Shown here in pieces: positions 35,201 to 44,041 of a stretch of 64,000 bases of DNA (its first letter is position 1; each line of letters begins with the position of its first letter). Source of the DNA: Pseudonocardia hierapolitana (GTDB taxonomy: Bacteria; Actinomycetota; Actinomycetes; Mycobacteriales; Pseudonocardiaceae); NCBI RefSeq assembly GCF_007994075.1, contig NZ_VIWU01000001.1, positions 3,782,001 to 3,846,000 of the forward strand, written 5' to 3'. Below the pieces are notes generated by a model. That model searched no databases and had not been told where the DNA came from. It was given only the letters and a program-made list of their open reading frames with translations. The translations under genes and the position numbers were made by a program.

Positions 35201-38200
35201 GTGCGAGGCCGGCTGCACCGGAGCGGCCAGCACGACCGGCGACGCCCATGAGGCGGGCACGACGAGCGAGGCGGGCACCGGGACGGCCGGCGCCGCCGAC
35301 AAGGACTCCGCTGCCCGCGTCACGACCGCCGAGGCCATGACGGCGGAGGCGACCAGCAGTGGCAAGGCCGGCTGCACCGTCTCCGGCGGAGCGTGCGCTG
35401 CGCGGAGCGGGGCCGAGGCCGGCGGCGGTGCCGACGCCGCGGTCGAGGTCGACTGCGCGGCCGGGTGCACCGGCCGGGGCACCGCCGTCACGAGCGGCAC
35501 GGCCTCCGAGTCGAAGGCCGGCACGGCGCGGCAGAGCAACGCCGCGGCCAGCTGTGTCGCCCGGGGCGGGGCCTGCGAGGCCGCCGGCGAGACGCGGCTC
35601 GACGGCCACGCGTGGGTGGATCAGGCGGACCTGGCCGCGTCGAGCACGGCGGCGGCGAGCGTGGACTGCGGCGACGCCGCCGGCTGCTCGGGTGAGGCCG
35701 GCGCGAAGACCGCCGGGAAGGTGACGGGAGCGCCCGCTGTGGCGGGCGGGCCTGCGCCGGTGCGCGAGACCAGCGCGGCGTCGACCTGTGCGGCCAACGA
35801 CGGTGGCTGCGCCACGGACTCGACCTCCCACGTGAGCGACGCTGCCGCGAGCCCAGCCCCTCGATCGCAGCAGCGGCTGAGCGCGGGCAGCGAGACCGGG
35901 GCGCGGGTCGACTGCGCCGCGGCGACCTGCACGGGCCGCGGGTGGAGCACGACCTCCGGCGCGGCGTCGGGTGACGTCGCCGGCGTGCGCAGCAGCACGG
36001 GTGGATCGTCCTGCACCGCACGAGGTGCCGGCGGTGGCTGCGCATCCGCCACCGACACGACGGTCGCCGACCGCGAGCCGTCGTCCGACGGCGTGGTCGC
36101 GGCCGTGTCCGGCCCGGTCAGCGTGTCCCACGCGACCGCGTCCGTGCGGTGCGTCGGCGGCGTCGGGGAGTGCGGCGGGACGGCGGCCTCGTCGACGAGC
36201 GCGCTCGACACCGGGGTGTCTCCGCACGCCCGCGGCACCTCTGCCACGGCCGAGTGCACGGTCGACGGCGGCGGCTGCTCCGGTCGGACGAGCTCGGTGG
36301 CGTCCAGCGCCCCCGACTTCGTGGTGACCGACCCGAACACCGGCCTGCCGGTGGCCGGGCAGCCGACCGCCGGGCCCTCGTCGACCTCGTCGTCGAGCGC
36401 GAGCGTCGTGTGCGCCGCGGGCACGGCCTGTTCCGGCTCGGTGCGCACGAGCACGACGGCATGGGACGGCGCGATCGCGAACGGCACGCCCCGCACCTCG
36501 GAGGGCACCGCGTCCTGCACGGGAGCGACCGGCGGCTGCGAGGTCCGCTCGGCGTCGAGCGCCTCCTCCGGCCCCGGTGCCGCAGTCGCGCTGGCCGGCG
36601 ACGGGCAGCAGGTGAACGCGGCCCGGCTGCCCGCGGGCCCGTCCGCGGCCTCCGCCGCAGGCGCCGCCATGACGTGCGCGGGAGAGGCTTCGTGCGCCGG
36701 CAAGGTCACGAGCGCCGCGACCGCCACCGACCCGGCGGTGTCGGCGGACCCGCGGGGCTCACACAGCGAGGGCTCCTGCGAGGGCGTCTCGGGCGGTGTC
36801 TGCCAGGCCGTCACCAACTCCGGTGCGTCGTCCGGTCCGGACGCGAACGTGATCGCGCCGCTCGTGGCGGAGCGGTCGACGGCGAACGCGACCGTCACGT
36901 CGGGCACGACGGGTGAGCAGGCGCCGGCGGAGCAGCCGCAGGACGGCACGCCTGTGCAGGACCAGCCTGCGACGCTGCCGGTGCCGACCGCGCCAGGGTC
37001 GAGCGCGAACTCCGGTGCGCCGATGGTTCCGGGCGCCTCCAGCTGGACGATGGCGTCGGCGACCCTGGACTGCGCAGCCGGCACCGCCTGTTCCGGCGGA
37101 GCACGCACCTCGGCCGCCGGCAGCGACGGCCCGATCTCGGTGCCCGGGGCGAACGGGGCGCGCGGTCCTCCGGAGGGCGCGTCTACCACCAGCGCCACCT
37201 GCGCAAGCAGTTCGTCCGGCTGCCAGGCGCAGACCAGTTCCACCGCGGCGAGCGGCCAAGTGGTGGCCGACATCGTCGCCGAAAAGCAGAACGCCATCGT
37301 CGAGCAGCTGGCCGACCAGGCCGCGCAGGCGACACTGGTGGCCGCCTACGCCGCGCGCATCGCCGCGCAGGCAGGCGCCACCCCAGGACAGAAGAAGGCA
37401 GCTGCCGACGCAGCCGCAGCCGCGCAGCTGGCCGGGAAGGCCGCCGCCCAGGCCGCCGAGGTGGCCAGGAAGCCGGTGACCGGCGCCCCCGCCGCCGTGT
37501 CGGAGTCCTCGGCGGCCGCGCTGTGCGCCGGGCAGGGCTGCACCGCCGGCACGACCGGAGCCACATCCGGCGCGCCCGGCACGTCGACCACGAACGGCAC
37601 GTGCACAGCAGCGGCCTCGGGCTGCATGGCAGTGAGCGACGCCAGCGCCTCCGTCCACAGTGGCCCACGCCAGGCCGGCGCGCCCGCCCCGGGTGTTTCC
37701 GGCAGCGGCCAGGCCGGGTCCCGCCTCGCCTGCCCCGAGGCCGGCTGCACGGGCACGGTGACCAGCAGCGCGTCCGCGCACGCCGCCTCGGGCCGGATCA
37801 ACGCCACGGCGACCGCGACCTGCGCGGTGACCAGCGGCTGCCAGGCCGATGTCAGCGCCTCGGTCGGGGCCGGCTTCGTCAACGTCACCGCGGGTTGTGC
37901 GGGCACCGGCTGCCAGACCCACACCGCCGGCAACGCCCGTGCCGCGTGGCCGGGTGGGCACAACACGGCCGATGCCCGCTCCGACTGCACGGCCGGGGCG
38001 AACGGGGAATGCGCGAGCTCTGTGCAGGTCGCGGCGAACGCGGACTACGCGCTGGCCGGTGCCAAGTGCGCGGGTACGCCGGGTTCGAGTTGCAGCCACA
38101 GCTGGTCGGTGGTCGCGTCGGATCACGCGGCGCACGCGTCGGGATCGTGGGCACGGGCCGCCGCGCGCGACTCCGGCGGCGGTGCGACTGGCGCCGGCGG

Positions 38201-41200
38201 CGGCTGGGTGTATGCGCAGGCGGACGCCGGTGACGGGTACGCCATCGCCGGAGTCGGCTGCTCCAACCAGGCACGCTGCACGAAGTCCTACGCGGCACAC
38301 ATCGAGTTCGACATCAGTTGGGGCCAGCAGCAGACATACGAGCAGGACGGCGGAATCTGGAACGCCCGCCGACTCGGCGACTGCGCCGGATCGCGGGGCA
38401 GCGGGTGCGGCCTCTTCCGCAACGGCAACAACGTGCAATGCACGGGCGACTGCTCGAACTTCCGGCAGACGGTCTCGAACCCCAGGTTCACCCTGCTCGC
38501 CCCTGCGGGCTGGAAGATCCAGGCCGCCGAAGCCGCATACCCGATTGCGAAGCTCGACCCCGCCACCCAGCGAAAGGCCGAACAGACCGGCCGTGACCTG
38601 CGCGTGTACGACCGGACCAAGACGCGCGACGTCCCCGACAACCAGATCATCAAGGCGCACCGGCACACCGAAAAAGCGAAGCAGCGGATGGAGGCCGAGG
38701 CGGACCAGACCGCCGCCACCGCGCGCGAGCAAGCCGTGGCCAACGGAGCCAGCCCGGCTCGGGCCGACAAAGCCGCCCAGAACTACCGGGCCAGCTACTT
38801 CGACGCGGTCGCGGGAACCGCCGTCGATCCCCGCGGCAACGTTCCCGCCGTGGTCGCCAAGGGGCAGGCGGGCGCGATGGGCGAGCTCAAGGCGGCTGTC
38901 GATCACAAGCTCCGATTCGACGCGCTCCAGGCGGCCGGCGACAGAGCAGCGGAGGCCTTCGAGGCCAAGTACACGGCCGCGCAATCCGACGACAGGGACG
39001 CGCGCACGGTCGTCAATACCGCCGCGGCCGCGAACGCCAGCATGCAATCCGCGCTGGAACTGGCCGGTGAAGCCGCTGCCCTCGGTCGCGACTTCGCGTT
39101 GCGACACGGCGCGACGGCAGGACAAGCGGACAACTCGGGCCGGCTCTTCCAGAACGACTACCTCGACGTGGTCAACGCCGCTCCGCAGCGGGGCAAGCTC
39201 AAGATGCTGGCGGCCCAGAACCACAGCGCCATCACCCAAGCCGCTGAGGACGTGTGGCGCGGTGCCGGCGTCGGGCTCAACCGGCCCGATGTGCCCGACA
39301 ACCACCTCCAGCCCATCCTCGACCACGAGGCGGCGGAGGCGGCGGCGACCGTTGCGGCCGGCGTTCAGCGAGCCGGTGAACTCGCCTACCAGGAGGCTCT
39401 GCTCAGCGGCATGAGTGCCGGGGCGGCAGAGAACGCCCGATCCACTGCCGTCGAGGAATACCGCACCGATCTCGGCCTCGAGATCAGCAAGATCGGGGTC
39501 GAGACGTTCGACAAGGCGGTCGCCCCGTCCTACGTGATCGACCGAGCCGGCGGAACCGGGGCGATCGAGCCCGGAACGACGGAGGTCCTCGCCCACCCGG
39601 CCCTGGCCGACGGGCAGGTCGACGGCGGTGAGGGCGACGGTCTCACAGCGGCCGTCGACGCGGCCGTCGCCGCGTCGACGGGCCCTGCCGATGCGCTCGC
39701 CGACCTGGCGCCCTACATCCCCTACGACCCGATGACCCGCCAGGGAGACCGGCGAACGGAGCTGCTGTCCGACCCGCGGGTGGTCGACGCACTCGTTCCG
39801 GGCGGGACCGCCGAGGAGGCCCTCGACGAGCTGAAGAGCCGCCAAGGGTATCTGGCCTTCGCGCGCGGGCAGCAGGAATCGGTCCAAACCAGGGTCGGCG
39901 ACTTCAACGACTTCGTCAGCGATTACGACGCGAAGATCGCCGCGGCCCGTGAGCGCGGAGGGGCGAGCCCGGACGAGGCTCTGCTGCTGGACATCCAGTA
40001 CGGGCAGATCGTGGCTGCGCAGGCGCAGCTCAACTCGGAGATCCTCGAGAACCGTGCCGACGTGCGCGAGAAGATGGGTGCCCTCATCCCCGTCGACATC
40101 GCCATCGCCGAGGCCAGCGGGAACGCCGCGGCAGCGAACGACCTGAGGGCGGCCGCCGCGAACCTGGACAAGATCCAGGCAATCGAGTTGGCGGTACCCG
40201 AAGGAGCCGGTGCGGAAGATCTGAACCGCGCTTCGGAGCTGGTCATCGACCTGGGCACCCTGGGAGACCTCGCCTACGCGAACGTCCGCGACTCGCTTCT
40301 CACGAGCCGCCCGGCCGGCGACATGCGACTGCCCTCGAGCGGTGCCCCGGACGCGCAGCTGGCCGCGGCAGCCGCGATCGCACTGCCCGGCTTCGCTGAG
40401 CGGATCTCCGACGACCGGGGAAACCGGGTTCGCCAGGTCTTCGAGGCCCAGAACCGTGACGAACGTGCTCGATTGGCCGCGCACTACACGTCGGCCGAGT
40501 TCGAACGGCTCGTCGCCGGTGACATGGAGAGCCTCGTCGGCCTTTATTTTCCGGCCTCGCCCGACGAGACGCCGGAACAGAAGGCCAAGCGGCACGACGA
40601 CTTCATGCTGCTCGTCGAGAACGGCCGGATCGAGGACTTCGACCGCGTCACGAGGTTCTTGTCCGCCGAGGACAGGGAGATCCTCGAGGACGTCAATCCT
40701 GACGCCGGGGTGCGCTACTACCTGCGTGTCGGCGAGACGGTTGCAGGGATGGCCGACAGCACGGCGTCCGGAATCGAGGAGAAGCTCGGCGTCAAGACGA
40801 AGGACACCGTCTTCGGCAATGCCATCCGCGACGTCGGGGCGATCGTCGGCTACGCGCCCGTCGGCATGATCCGAATGGGCGAGTGGGCCGTCCAGTCGGG
40901 CCAGTACTACGCCGGTGTGCAGCGAGCGGCATTCGACCCCACCGGCCCGCATTTCGACGCGTCCACCGAAGCACGGATCGAGCCGCGACCCGGTGACACC
41001 TGGGACGAGTCCTTCACCCGCCGGGATCCCTTCCTCGGGAACATGTTCGTGACGCCGACGGCCAACATGGGGCGCCGCTGGGGGCCGGCGATCTTCCAGG
41101 GCGACTTCGACAAGGTCATCAACGGGGACCCGAGCACCGGCCTGATGGGCTACCGGGACCACCCGGTCCTCACCTTCCTCGAGGACATCACACCCTTCTC

Positions 41201-42968
41201 GGTCGTCGGCGGGGCGGCATCCATGGGCCTGCGCATACCGGCGATGGCCGCGACCTCGGCCGCCCGCGCGGCTGCCCGCGCCGCCACCGTCGCCCGTGCC
41301 GGCGCCCTGCATGCGGTCGAGCTCGCCGAGAGCGGCGTGAAGAAGGTCCGGGTCCACGGCAGGGAGGTCGAGCTCGACAGCCTCCAGCCTTCCGAGCGCG
41401 CTGCGGTCGCGGCCCAGGACGACCCGCTCGTCGCCGCTCTCGAACGTCTCTCGCAGAAACGCGACGGGCGACCGGATGGCGCGACCGACTACTTCGGTTT
41501 GCAGCTGTACCGGATCCAGAACCTGGACCACGCCGCCGACGTGACGGCTCGCCGTGCCGCCGAACTCGGACGCAACGGCTCACTCGCCGGTCTGCCAGGG
41601 CGTCCGATCGATTCCTTGAACGATCTCATCTCGCCCGACGGCTCGGTGCGATGGTCTGTGAATGCGTTGAAGCAGACCGAGCGGCGGGACGTCGACCTCG
41701 AGAGGCAGATCAACGACGCGCTCTCCGCTTTCCAGATCGATCCGGAGCACCTGCTGGAGCTGAGCCCCTCTGCCGGGGGTGCGCCCGGGATCGGCGAACG
41801 GTTCGGCGCCCGCCGTGATCACCCGAGCGATCGATACGAGCGCCCTCCTCCCCTCGGGGTCGGCACTCCTGGCTCCAGGCCGGAAGCGCCGCTGCGGGCT
41901 GGCGGCCAGGGCGACTCCGACGAACGTGGAGTCCAGCGACCCGGCTCGCCGCCGATCCCCGACGGTGCGGTCTCGTCGCTCGAATCGGACCCGTCACCGC
42001 CGCGCCCCGATGGCCACCAGCAGGTCGATACCGCACCCAGCGGCGACCGGGAAGCGCAGCCGCTCGATGGCGCTCGCACCACCGGTGTCGAAGACCGCAG
42101 CGTCGCCGACGATCACCCCAACCCGGACGAGACAGACCTCACCACCACCGTCGACACCTCCAGCCCGCAGTACCAGCGGACTCGCGAGGAGGACTTCGAA
42201 GAGCTCGTCGAGCACAACAAGGCGCTCCGCGAGGAGGGTGCTGAGCAGGTCAGGGCGATGAACGGTGGCTCGGACCCCGACCTCGACAAGGGGCGACGTC
42301 CGAACAAGCGGGCCCTCAGCACGCTTCGATACCGCGCGGACAACGGGCAGATCATCGACCTCCACGGTTACAGCGGCGGTCCGGGTGATTGGCCGCCGTC
42401 CGACGCGACACCGAAGGCTCCGCACGAGCGCTGGCGCTTGTTCGAGACCAAGGACGCGGCACCGTACGACGCGGATTCGCCGACCTTGCGAGGGAGCAAC
42501 GCGTGGGACCGCGACAAGGACTCCGAGGCAGTCCTGCTCGAAGAGCTGGCTCGACGGCAGCTCGAGGCGGTGAGCGGGCTCAGCCGACGTGAAGTCGATG
42601 CAGCGATATTCAAAGCCGTCAGAACTGTCGAGAACGACGTCAAGTTCCGTCGCAAGGAATACCCCGATGATGCCCAGGGGGAGGCAGCGCGGGCGAGGGA
42701 CCGTGTCGAGAAAACGATCGAGATCCTGAACAGGAACGCTCGGCGCAATGCCGAGCGCAATGGCACTGATTACACTCCGTTCACTGTGAACGACATCAAG
42801 GGCGACGTCCGGCTCGTCGTCGACCTTCCCTCCGGCCGTACCCATCCGCTGGACGCGCAGGTCTGCGACTCCTGCACCGACGTGTTGTACTCCTACCGTT
42901 CGGCGTTCCCCGGTGTCGGCGGCCGCTTCGAGGTCCGCAACCTCGCTCAGGAGAGGCTCGACAGATGA
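32202..42968 (+). CDS. Giant polymorphic toxin with cysteine-pair stalk and C-terminal deaminase domain
   Basis: One uninterrupted frame of 3588 residues. Order of parts: a membrane/signal segment at 38-64 ending in AAAA; a Lys/Ser/Asp/Glu low-complexity stretch at about 91-215; a charged region with a coiled coil near 637-766; a stalk at 777-2084 with 34 close cysteine pairs (CX3-8C); a long mostly helical region to about 3100; a Pro/Asp-rich linker; and a terminal domain from about 3323. In that domain D3440-S-E3442 and C3555-D-S-C3558, followed by TDVLYSYRSAFPGV, match the zinc-site pattern of bacterial toxin deaminases. The gene behind it overlaps by 4 bp and looks like SUKH immunity. Long stalk, variable toxin tip and tight immunity gene define a polymorphic toxin. 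Secretion route and target base are not evident. Confidence 0.82.
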   Translation: MWRQSAHDGEASGLPVCAGAVVRLRFSLRDRIWGAIRWTLGLAGAVVVLWLGAAFLAATPAAAAVTVPAVIAQQGLVKGGGIRPAGGGDGDSDSGSDSSDGDSDSSGDDSEKKESDSGKKESDKKDSDEKKSDKKASKKKESDEEGSDRKKSEKKDSQKKESEKKASQKKDSDEDSNEKKSEKKQSEKKASEKDAESEERESGKKDGEGRSDGAGSREDDSRDNRRDGENEERSESRRESKYDQPRRQNAQERPDERDDKSDEDAERTDRDKGRDGDDTAAESADDSAENVSRSPRTRTGDDDRAADTERAADGDQGGDDSDPVSGEQAGADDDDDVSVRDADAESAEDADDDPRKGRAAEKARAGRAVEEALERISDRVAERRDREESDRADDVDVSVVDTDAGSARDESGSRDGREEKRRLHDGLRKSAGGERADDSGEERLRSAIEDRVREAVREAASDEGASDERDEDDAPTRREDEESAERDVVRLVAEAADQVSELADRAHEDGDDSADRDSADVRDLVDDAVRSAADRSEMSEDDVRRIVDTTREESAGADRGRTDEDEHVQPLADTAELTDDHEETCGGGEECAASGSELEAVSLLSARDPPAERRDSDDEDSDDDREDEDSAERTERVLEDRLEVDKSEEELAEEEKKLAAGKTTKADYDKKASEHAELEKRAAENREEASDDEVELVDEVVDGHRELSQREKELAAEEKRVASGAADRNTHEENVADFEERRDDVYEATEELMEATDREVRTVSEDDLDGEGASAGCDSDGAFVGCGSASESADGERDSERRLCLSGVSSCGASSSSGGSKAEASCDDSGCGSSASSRGVGGEVTSASARCDGNARGCEQSSTATRERASADCESDGGSCRSGSRGPTRDTGAPSAGSERKTAASASCSGTCGVSTAADRDGAEASCETAGGGCDSRSKGSAAEDDSRDRDVRAVSTTDEKVRAEGGGAARCEGSGGCRTSSAVDLGEDGETVVADAEVRCEAGCTGAASTTGDAHEAGTTSEAGTGTAGAADKDSAARVTTAEAMTAEATSSGKAGCTVSGGACAARSGAEAGGGADAAVEVDCAAGCTGRGTAVTSGTASESKAGTARQSNAAASCVARGGACEAAGETRLDGHAWVDQADLAASSTAAASVDCGDAAGCSGEAGAKTAGKVTGAPAVAGGPAPVRETSAASTCAANDGGCATDSTSHVSDAAASPAPRSQQRLSAGSETGARVDCAAATCTGRGWSTTSGAASGDVAGVRSSTGGSSCTARGAGGGCASATDTTVADREPSSDGVVAAVSGPVSVSHATASVRCVGGVGECGGTAASSTSALDTGVSPHARGTSATAECTVDGGGCSGRTSSVASSAPDFVVTDPNTGLPVAGQPTAGPSSTSSSSASVVCAAGTACSGSVRTSTTAWDGAIANGTPRTSEGTASCTGATGGCEVRSASSASSGPGAAVALAGDGQQVNAARLPAGPSAASAAGAAMTCAGEASCAGKVTSAATATDPAVSADPRGSHSEGSCEGVSGGVCQAVTNSGASSGPDANVIAPLVAERSTANATVTSGTTGEQAPAEQPQDGTPVQDQPATLPVPTAPGSSANSGAPMVPGASSWTMASATLDCAAGTACSGGARTSAAGSDGPISVPGANGARGPPEGASTTSATCASSSSGCQAQTSSTAASGQVVADIVAEKQNAIVEQLADQAAQATLVAAYAARIAAQAGATPGQKKAAADAAAAAQLAGKAAAQAAEVARKPVTGAPAAVSESSAAALCAGQGCTAGTTGATSGAPGTSTTNGTCTAAASGCMAVSDASASVHSGPRQAGAPAPGVSGSGQAGSRLACPEAGCTGTVTSSASAHAASGRINATATATCAVTSGCQADVSASVGAGFVNVTAGCAGTGCQTHTAGNARAAWPGGHNTADARSDCTAGANGECASSVQVAANADYALAGAKCAGTPGSSCSHSWSVVASDHAAHASGSWARAAARDSGGGATGAGGGWVYAQADAGDGYAIAGVGCSNQARCTKSYAAHIEFDISWGQQQTYEQDGGIWNARRLGDCAGSRGSGCGLFRNGNNVQCTGDCSNFRQTVSNPRFTLLAPAGWKIQAAEAAYPIAKLDPATQRKAEQTGRDLRVYDRTKTRDVPDNQIIKAHRHTEKAKQRMEAEADQTAATAREQAVANGASPARADKAAQNYRASYFDAVAGTAVDPRGNVPAVVAKGQAGAMGELKAAVDHKLRFDALQAAGDRAAEAFEAKYTAAQSDDRDARTVVNTAAAANASMQSALELAGEAAALGRDFALRHGATAGQADNSGRLFQNDYLDVVNAAPQRGKLKMLAAQNHSAITQAAEDVWRGAGVGLNRPDVPDNHLQPILDHEAAEAAATVAAGVQRAGELAYQEALLSGMSAGAAENARSTAVEEYRTDLGLEISKIGVETFDKAVAPSYVIDRAGGTGAIEPGTTEVLAHPALADGQVDGGEGDGLTAAVDAAVAASTGPADALADLAPYIPYDPMTRQGDRRTELLSDPRVVDALVPGGTAEEALDELKSRQGYLAFARGQQESVQTRVGDFNDFVSDYDAKIAAARERGGASPDEALLLDIQYGQIVAAQAQLNSEILENRADVREKMGALIPVDIAIAEASGNAAAANDLRAAAANLDKIQAIELAVPEGAGAEDLNRASELVIDLGTLGDLAYANVRDSLLTSRPAGDMRLPSSGAPDAQLAAAAAIALPGFAERISDDRGNRVRQVFEAQNRDERARLAAHYTSAEFERLVAGDMESLVGLYFPASPDETPEQKAKRHDDFMLLVENGRIEDFDRVTRFLSAEDREILEDVNPDAGVRYYLRVGETVAGMADSTASGIEEKLGVKTKDTVFGNAIRDVGAIVGYAPVGMIRMGEWAVQSGQYYAGVQRAAFDPTGPHFDASTEARIEPRPGDTWDESFTRRDPFLGNMFVTPTANMGRRWGPAIFQGDFDKVINGDPSTGLMGYRDHPVLTFLEDITPFSVVGGAASMGLRIPAMAATSAARAAARAATVARAGALHAVELAESGVKKVRVHGREVELDSLQPSERAAVAAQDDPLVAALERLSQKRDGRPDGATDYFGLQLYRIQNLDHAADVTARRAAELGRNGSLAGLPGRPIDSLNDLISPDGSVRWSVNALKQTERRDVDLERQINDALSAFQIDPEHLLELSPSAGGAPGIGERFGARRDHPSDRYERPPPLGVGTPGSRPEAPLRAGGQGDSDERGVQRPGSPPIPDGAVSSLESDPSPPRPDGHQQVDTAPSGDREAQPLDGARTTGVEDRSVADDHPNPDETDLTTTVDTSSPQYQRTREEDFEELVEHNKALREEGAEQVRAMNGGSDPDLDKGRRPNKRALSTLRYRADNGQIIDLHGYSGGPGDWPPSDATPKAPHERWRLFETKDAAPYDADSPTLRGSNAWDRDKDSEAVLLEELARRQLEAVSGLSRREVDAAIFKAVRTVENDVKFRRKEYPDDAQGEAARARDRVEKTIEILNRNARRNAERNGTDYTPFTVNDIKGDVRLVVDLPSGRTHPLDAQVCDSCTDVLYSYRSAFPGVGGRFEVRNLAQERLDR
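32472..32850 (+). repeat. Low-complexity Lys/Ser/Asp/Glu coding repeat
   Basis: Degenerate repeats of codons for KK-x-S-D/E (such as KKESDKKDSDEKKSDKK) encode residues 91 to about 216 of the giant protein, just outside the membrane segment. Such highly charged stretches are probably disordered and could cross or contact the cell wall. Confidence 0.75.
34530..38453 (+). repeat. Cysteine-pair repeat region of the giant protein
   Basis: Residues 777-2084 contain 34 close cysteine pairs with 3 to 8 residues between partners. From about residue 990 two forms mostly alternate: a type such as VDCAAGCTG, and a type such as ASCVARGGAC. Adjacent pairs are separated by roughly 25-50 residues rich in Ala, Ser, Thr and Gly. 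The pattern implies a rigid, disulfide-stapled extracellular fibre. Confidence 0.8.
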
Positions 42969-43528
42969 GTCCCGATGAACGGACCTCGGCCGAAGCGATC
43001 CGGGCCACGTTCCAGCGGGTGATCTCGGAGGGCCTGAAGCCCGAGTTCATGGCCGGCGCGTCGGACGACCAGATCGACGCCATGGCTGCCGCCCAAGGAG
43101 CGGTACGCGTCCCCGCGGCCTTCCGGGAGGCGCTGAGGTTGATCGGTCTCGAACACGGGCTGTGGTTGGCCGGAAGTTCTCTGGGCGCCGCGGTGGTCGG
43201 TCAGGAGGAGAAGCAGAACGCCCTGGCCACGCTCGCCCAACTCGAGGACAACCCACTCGCCGACGCCGAGGGGATGCTCGTCCTCGTCGAGCACCAGGCC
43301 TACAGCTACCACGTCGTTGACGGCGTCGACCTCCACCAGGCGGATCCGCCGGTATGGGTGATCACCGAGGGTGAGGGAACACGGAAGGTTTGGCCGAGCG
43401 TCACCAGCTGGTTCGACAGCACCGCGCCGAGCGTCAGGAAGTACCGCTCGCGGCTGCGGTTGGCGCGACAGCTCGGCGACCCGCCGCCACGATGGGCACA
43501 GCTCATCCGGCTCGACGAGGACCGGTGA
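42965..43528 (+). CDS. SUKH (SMI1/KNR4)-like immunity protein
   Basis: A 187-residue soluble protein whose ATG overlaps the toxin stop codon (ATGA), so translation is coupled. The body shows the SUKH pattern: an N-terminal helix ending in a G-x-x-x-P turn (QIDAMAAAQGAVRVPAAFREALRLIG), strands AEGMLVLVEHQAYSYHVVDG, then DPPVWVITEGEGTRKVWPSVTSWFD. SUKH proteins are common immunity partners of deaminase and nuclease toxins, binding and masking the toxin domain in the producing cell. I infer that it neutralises the C-terminal domain of the 3588-residue protein. Confidence 0.78.
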   Translation: MSPDERTSAEAIRATFQRVISEGLKPEFMAGASDDQIDAMAAAQGAVRVPAAFREALRLIGLEHGLWLAGSSLGAAVVGQEEKQNALATLAQLEDNPLADAEGMLVLVEHQAYSYHVVDGVDLHQADPPVWVITEGEGTRKVWPSVTSWFDSTAPSVRKYRSRLRLARQLGDPPPRWAQLIRLDEDR

Positions 43529-43561
43529 ACGGTTGGTGATCGGCCACAGCACTCCTGGTGA

Positions 43562-43650
43562 TCACCACACGGCCGCCGCGAAGGACTGCCGCATGTCCGA
43601 GACGAGCAGGTCCGGCGCGTCATGGGCGGCGTAGTGCCTGCCCCACCCCG
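43562..43650 (-). pseudogene. Remnant of an epoxide hydrolase C-terminus
   Basis: A minus-strand frame reads GRHYAAHDAPDLLVSDMRQS followed by FAAAVW and a stop. This matches the end of EHN-type epoxide hydrolases (GGHFAAxExPxLLxxD), including the catalytic histidine. Nothing upstream in this frame continues the protein. The rest of 43651-44041 holds no recognisable gene. Confidence 0.4.
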
Positions 43651-44041
43651 GCCGGCACGGTCGTCGGCCCGCCGGTGCCGGTGAGCCGGTGGAAGGTGAC
43701 GTGGGTCAGCGTCGCCTCGTCGTCCGGCAGGTACCCGTCATGGGCTGCACCCTGGCGATCTCCGCTGTGCTCAGGCCACCCACTGCGCGCAGCGTCAGCG
43801 CGATCTGCGACGGCGTTCACCGTCTCCGACCGCACTGACAGTGCTCTACGCGACTGCGCTGGGCGGGTCGAGGTTGTTCGTTGTCGAATCCGAATCGACG
43901 CGCGTGATCTGGCCCGTCACGGTCGACGCATTCCGAGCTCGGAATCGCCATCTCGACCCCTGGAGTGTTTGTTCCTGGATGACGCCACCGTGGCGTGATC
44001 CTTGGTGACGCGGAGCGGCGGCTCGACCTCGTCTCTCGGCC

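Noticed and set aside
31635..36227. A 1530-codon minus-strand frame opposite the toxin gene
   Set aside because: It reads as Arg/Gly/Leu/Val-rich antisense of the regular S/D/E/K codons; the plus frame has coherent domains, a membrane segment and a coupled partner gene.
34530..38453. The cysteine-repeat DNA as a CRISPR-like array
   Set aside because: Repeats exist only at the protein level, with varying spacing and no constant direct repeat.
36759..41531. A 1590-codon minus-strand frame opposite the toxin stalk
   Set aside because: It is a shadow of the GC-rich plus-strand codons with no domain structure or start signal.
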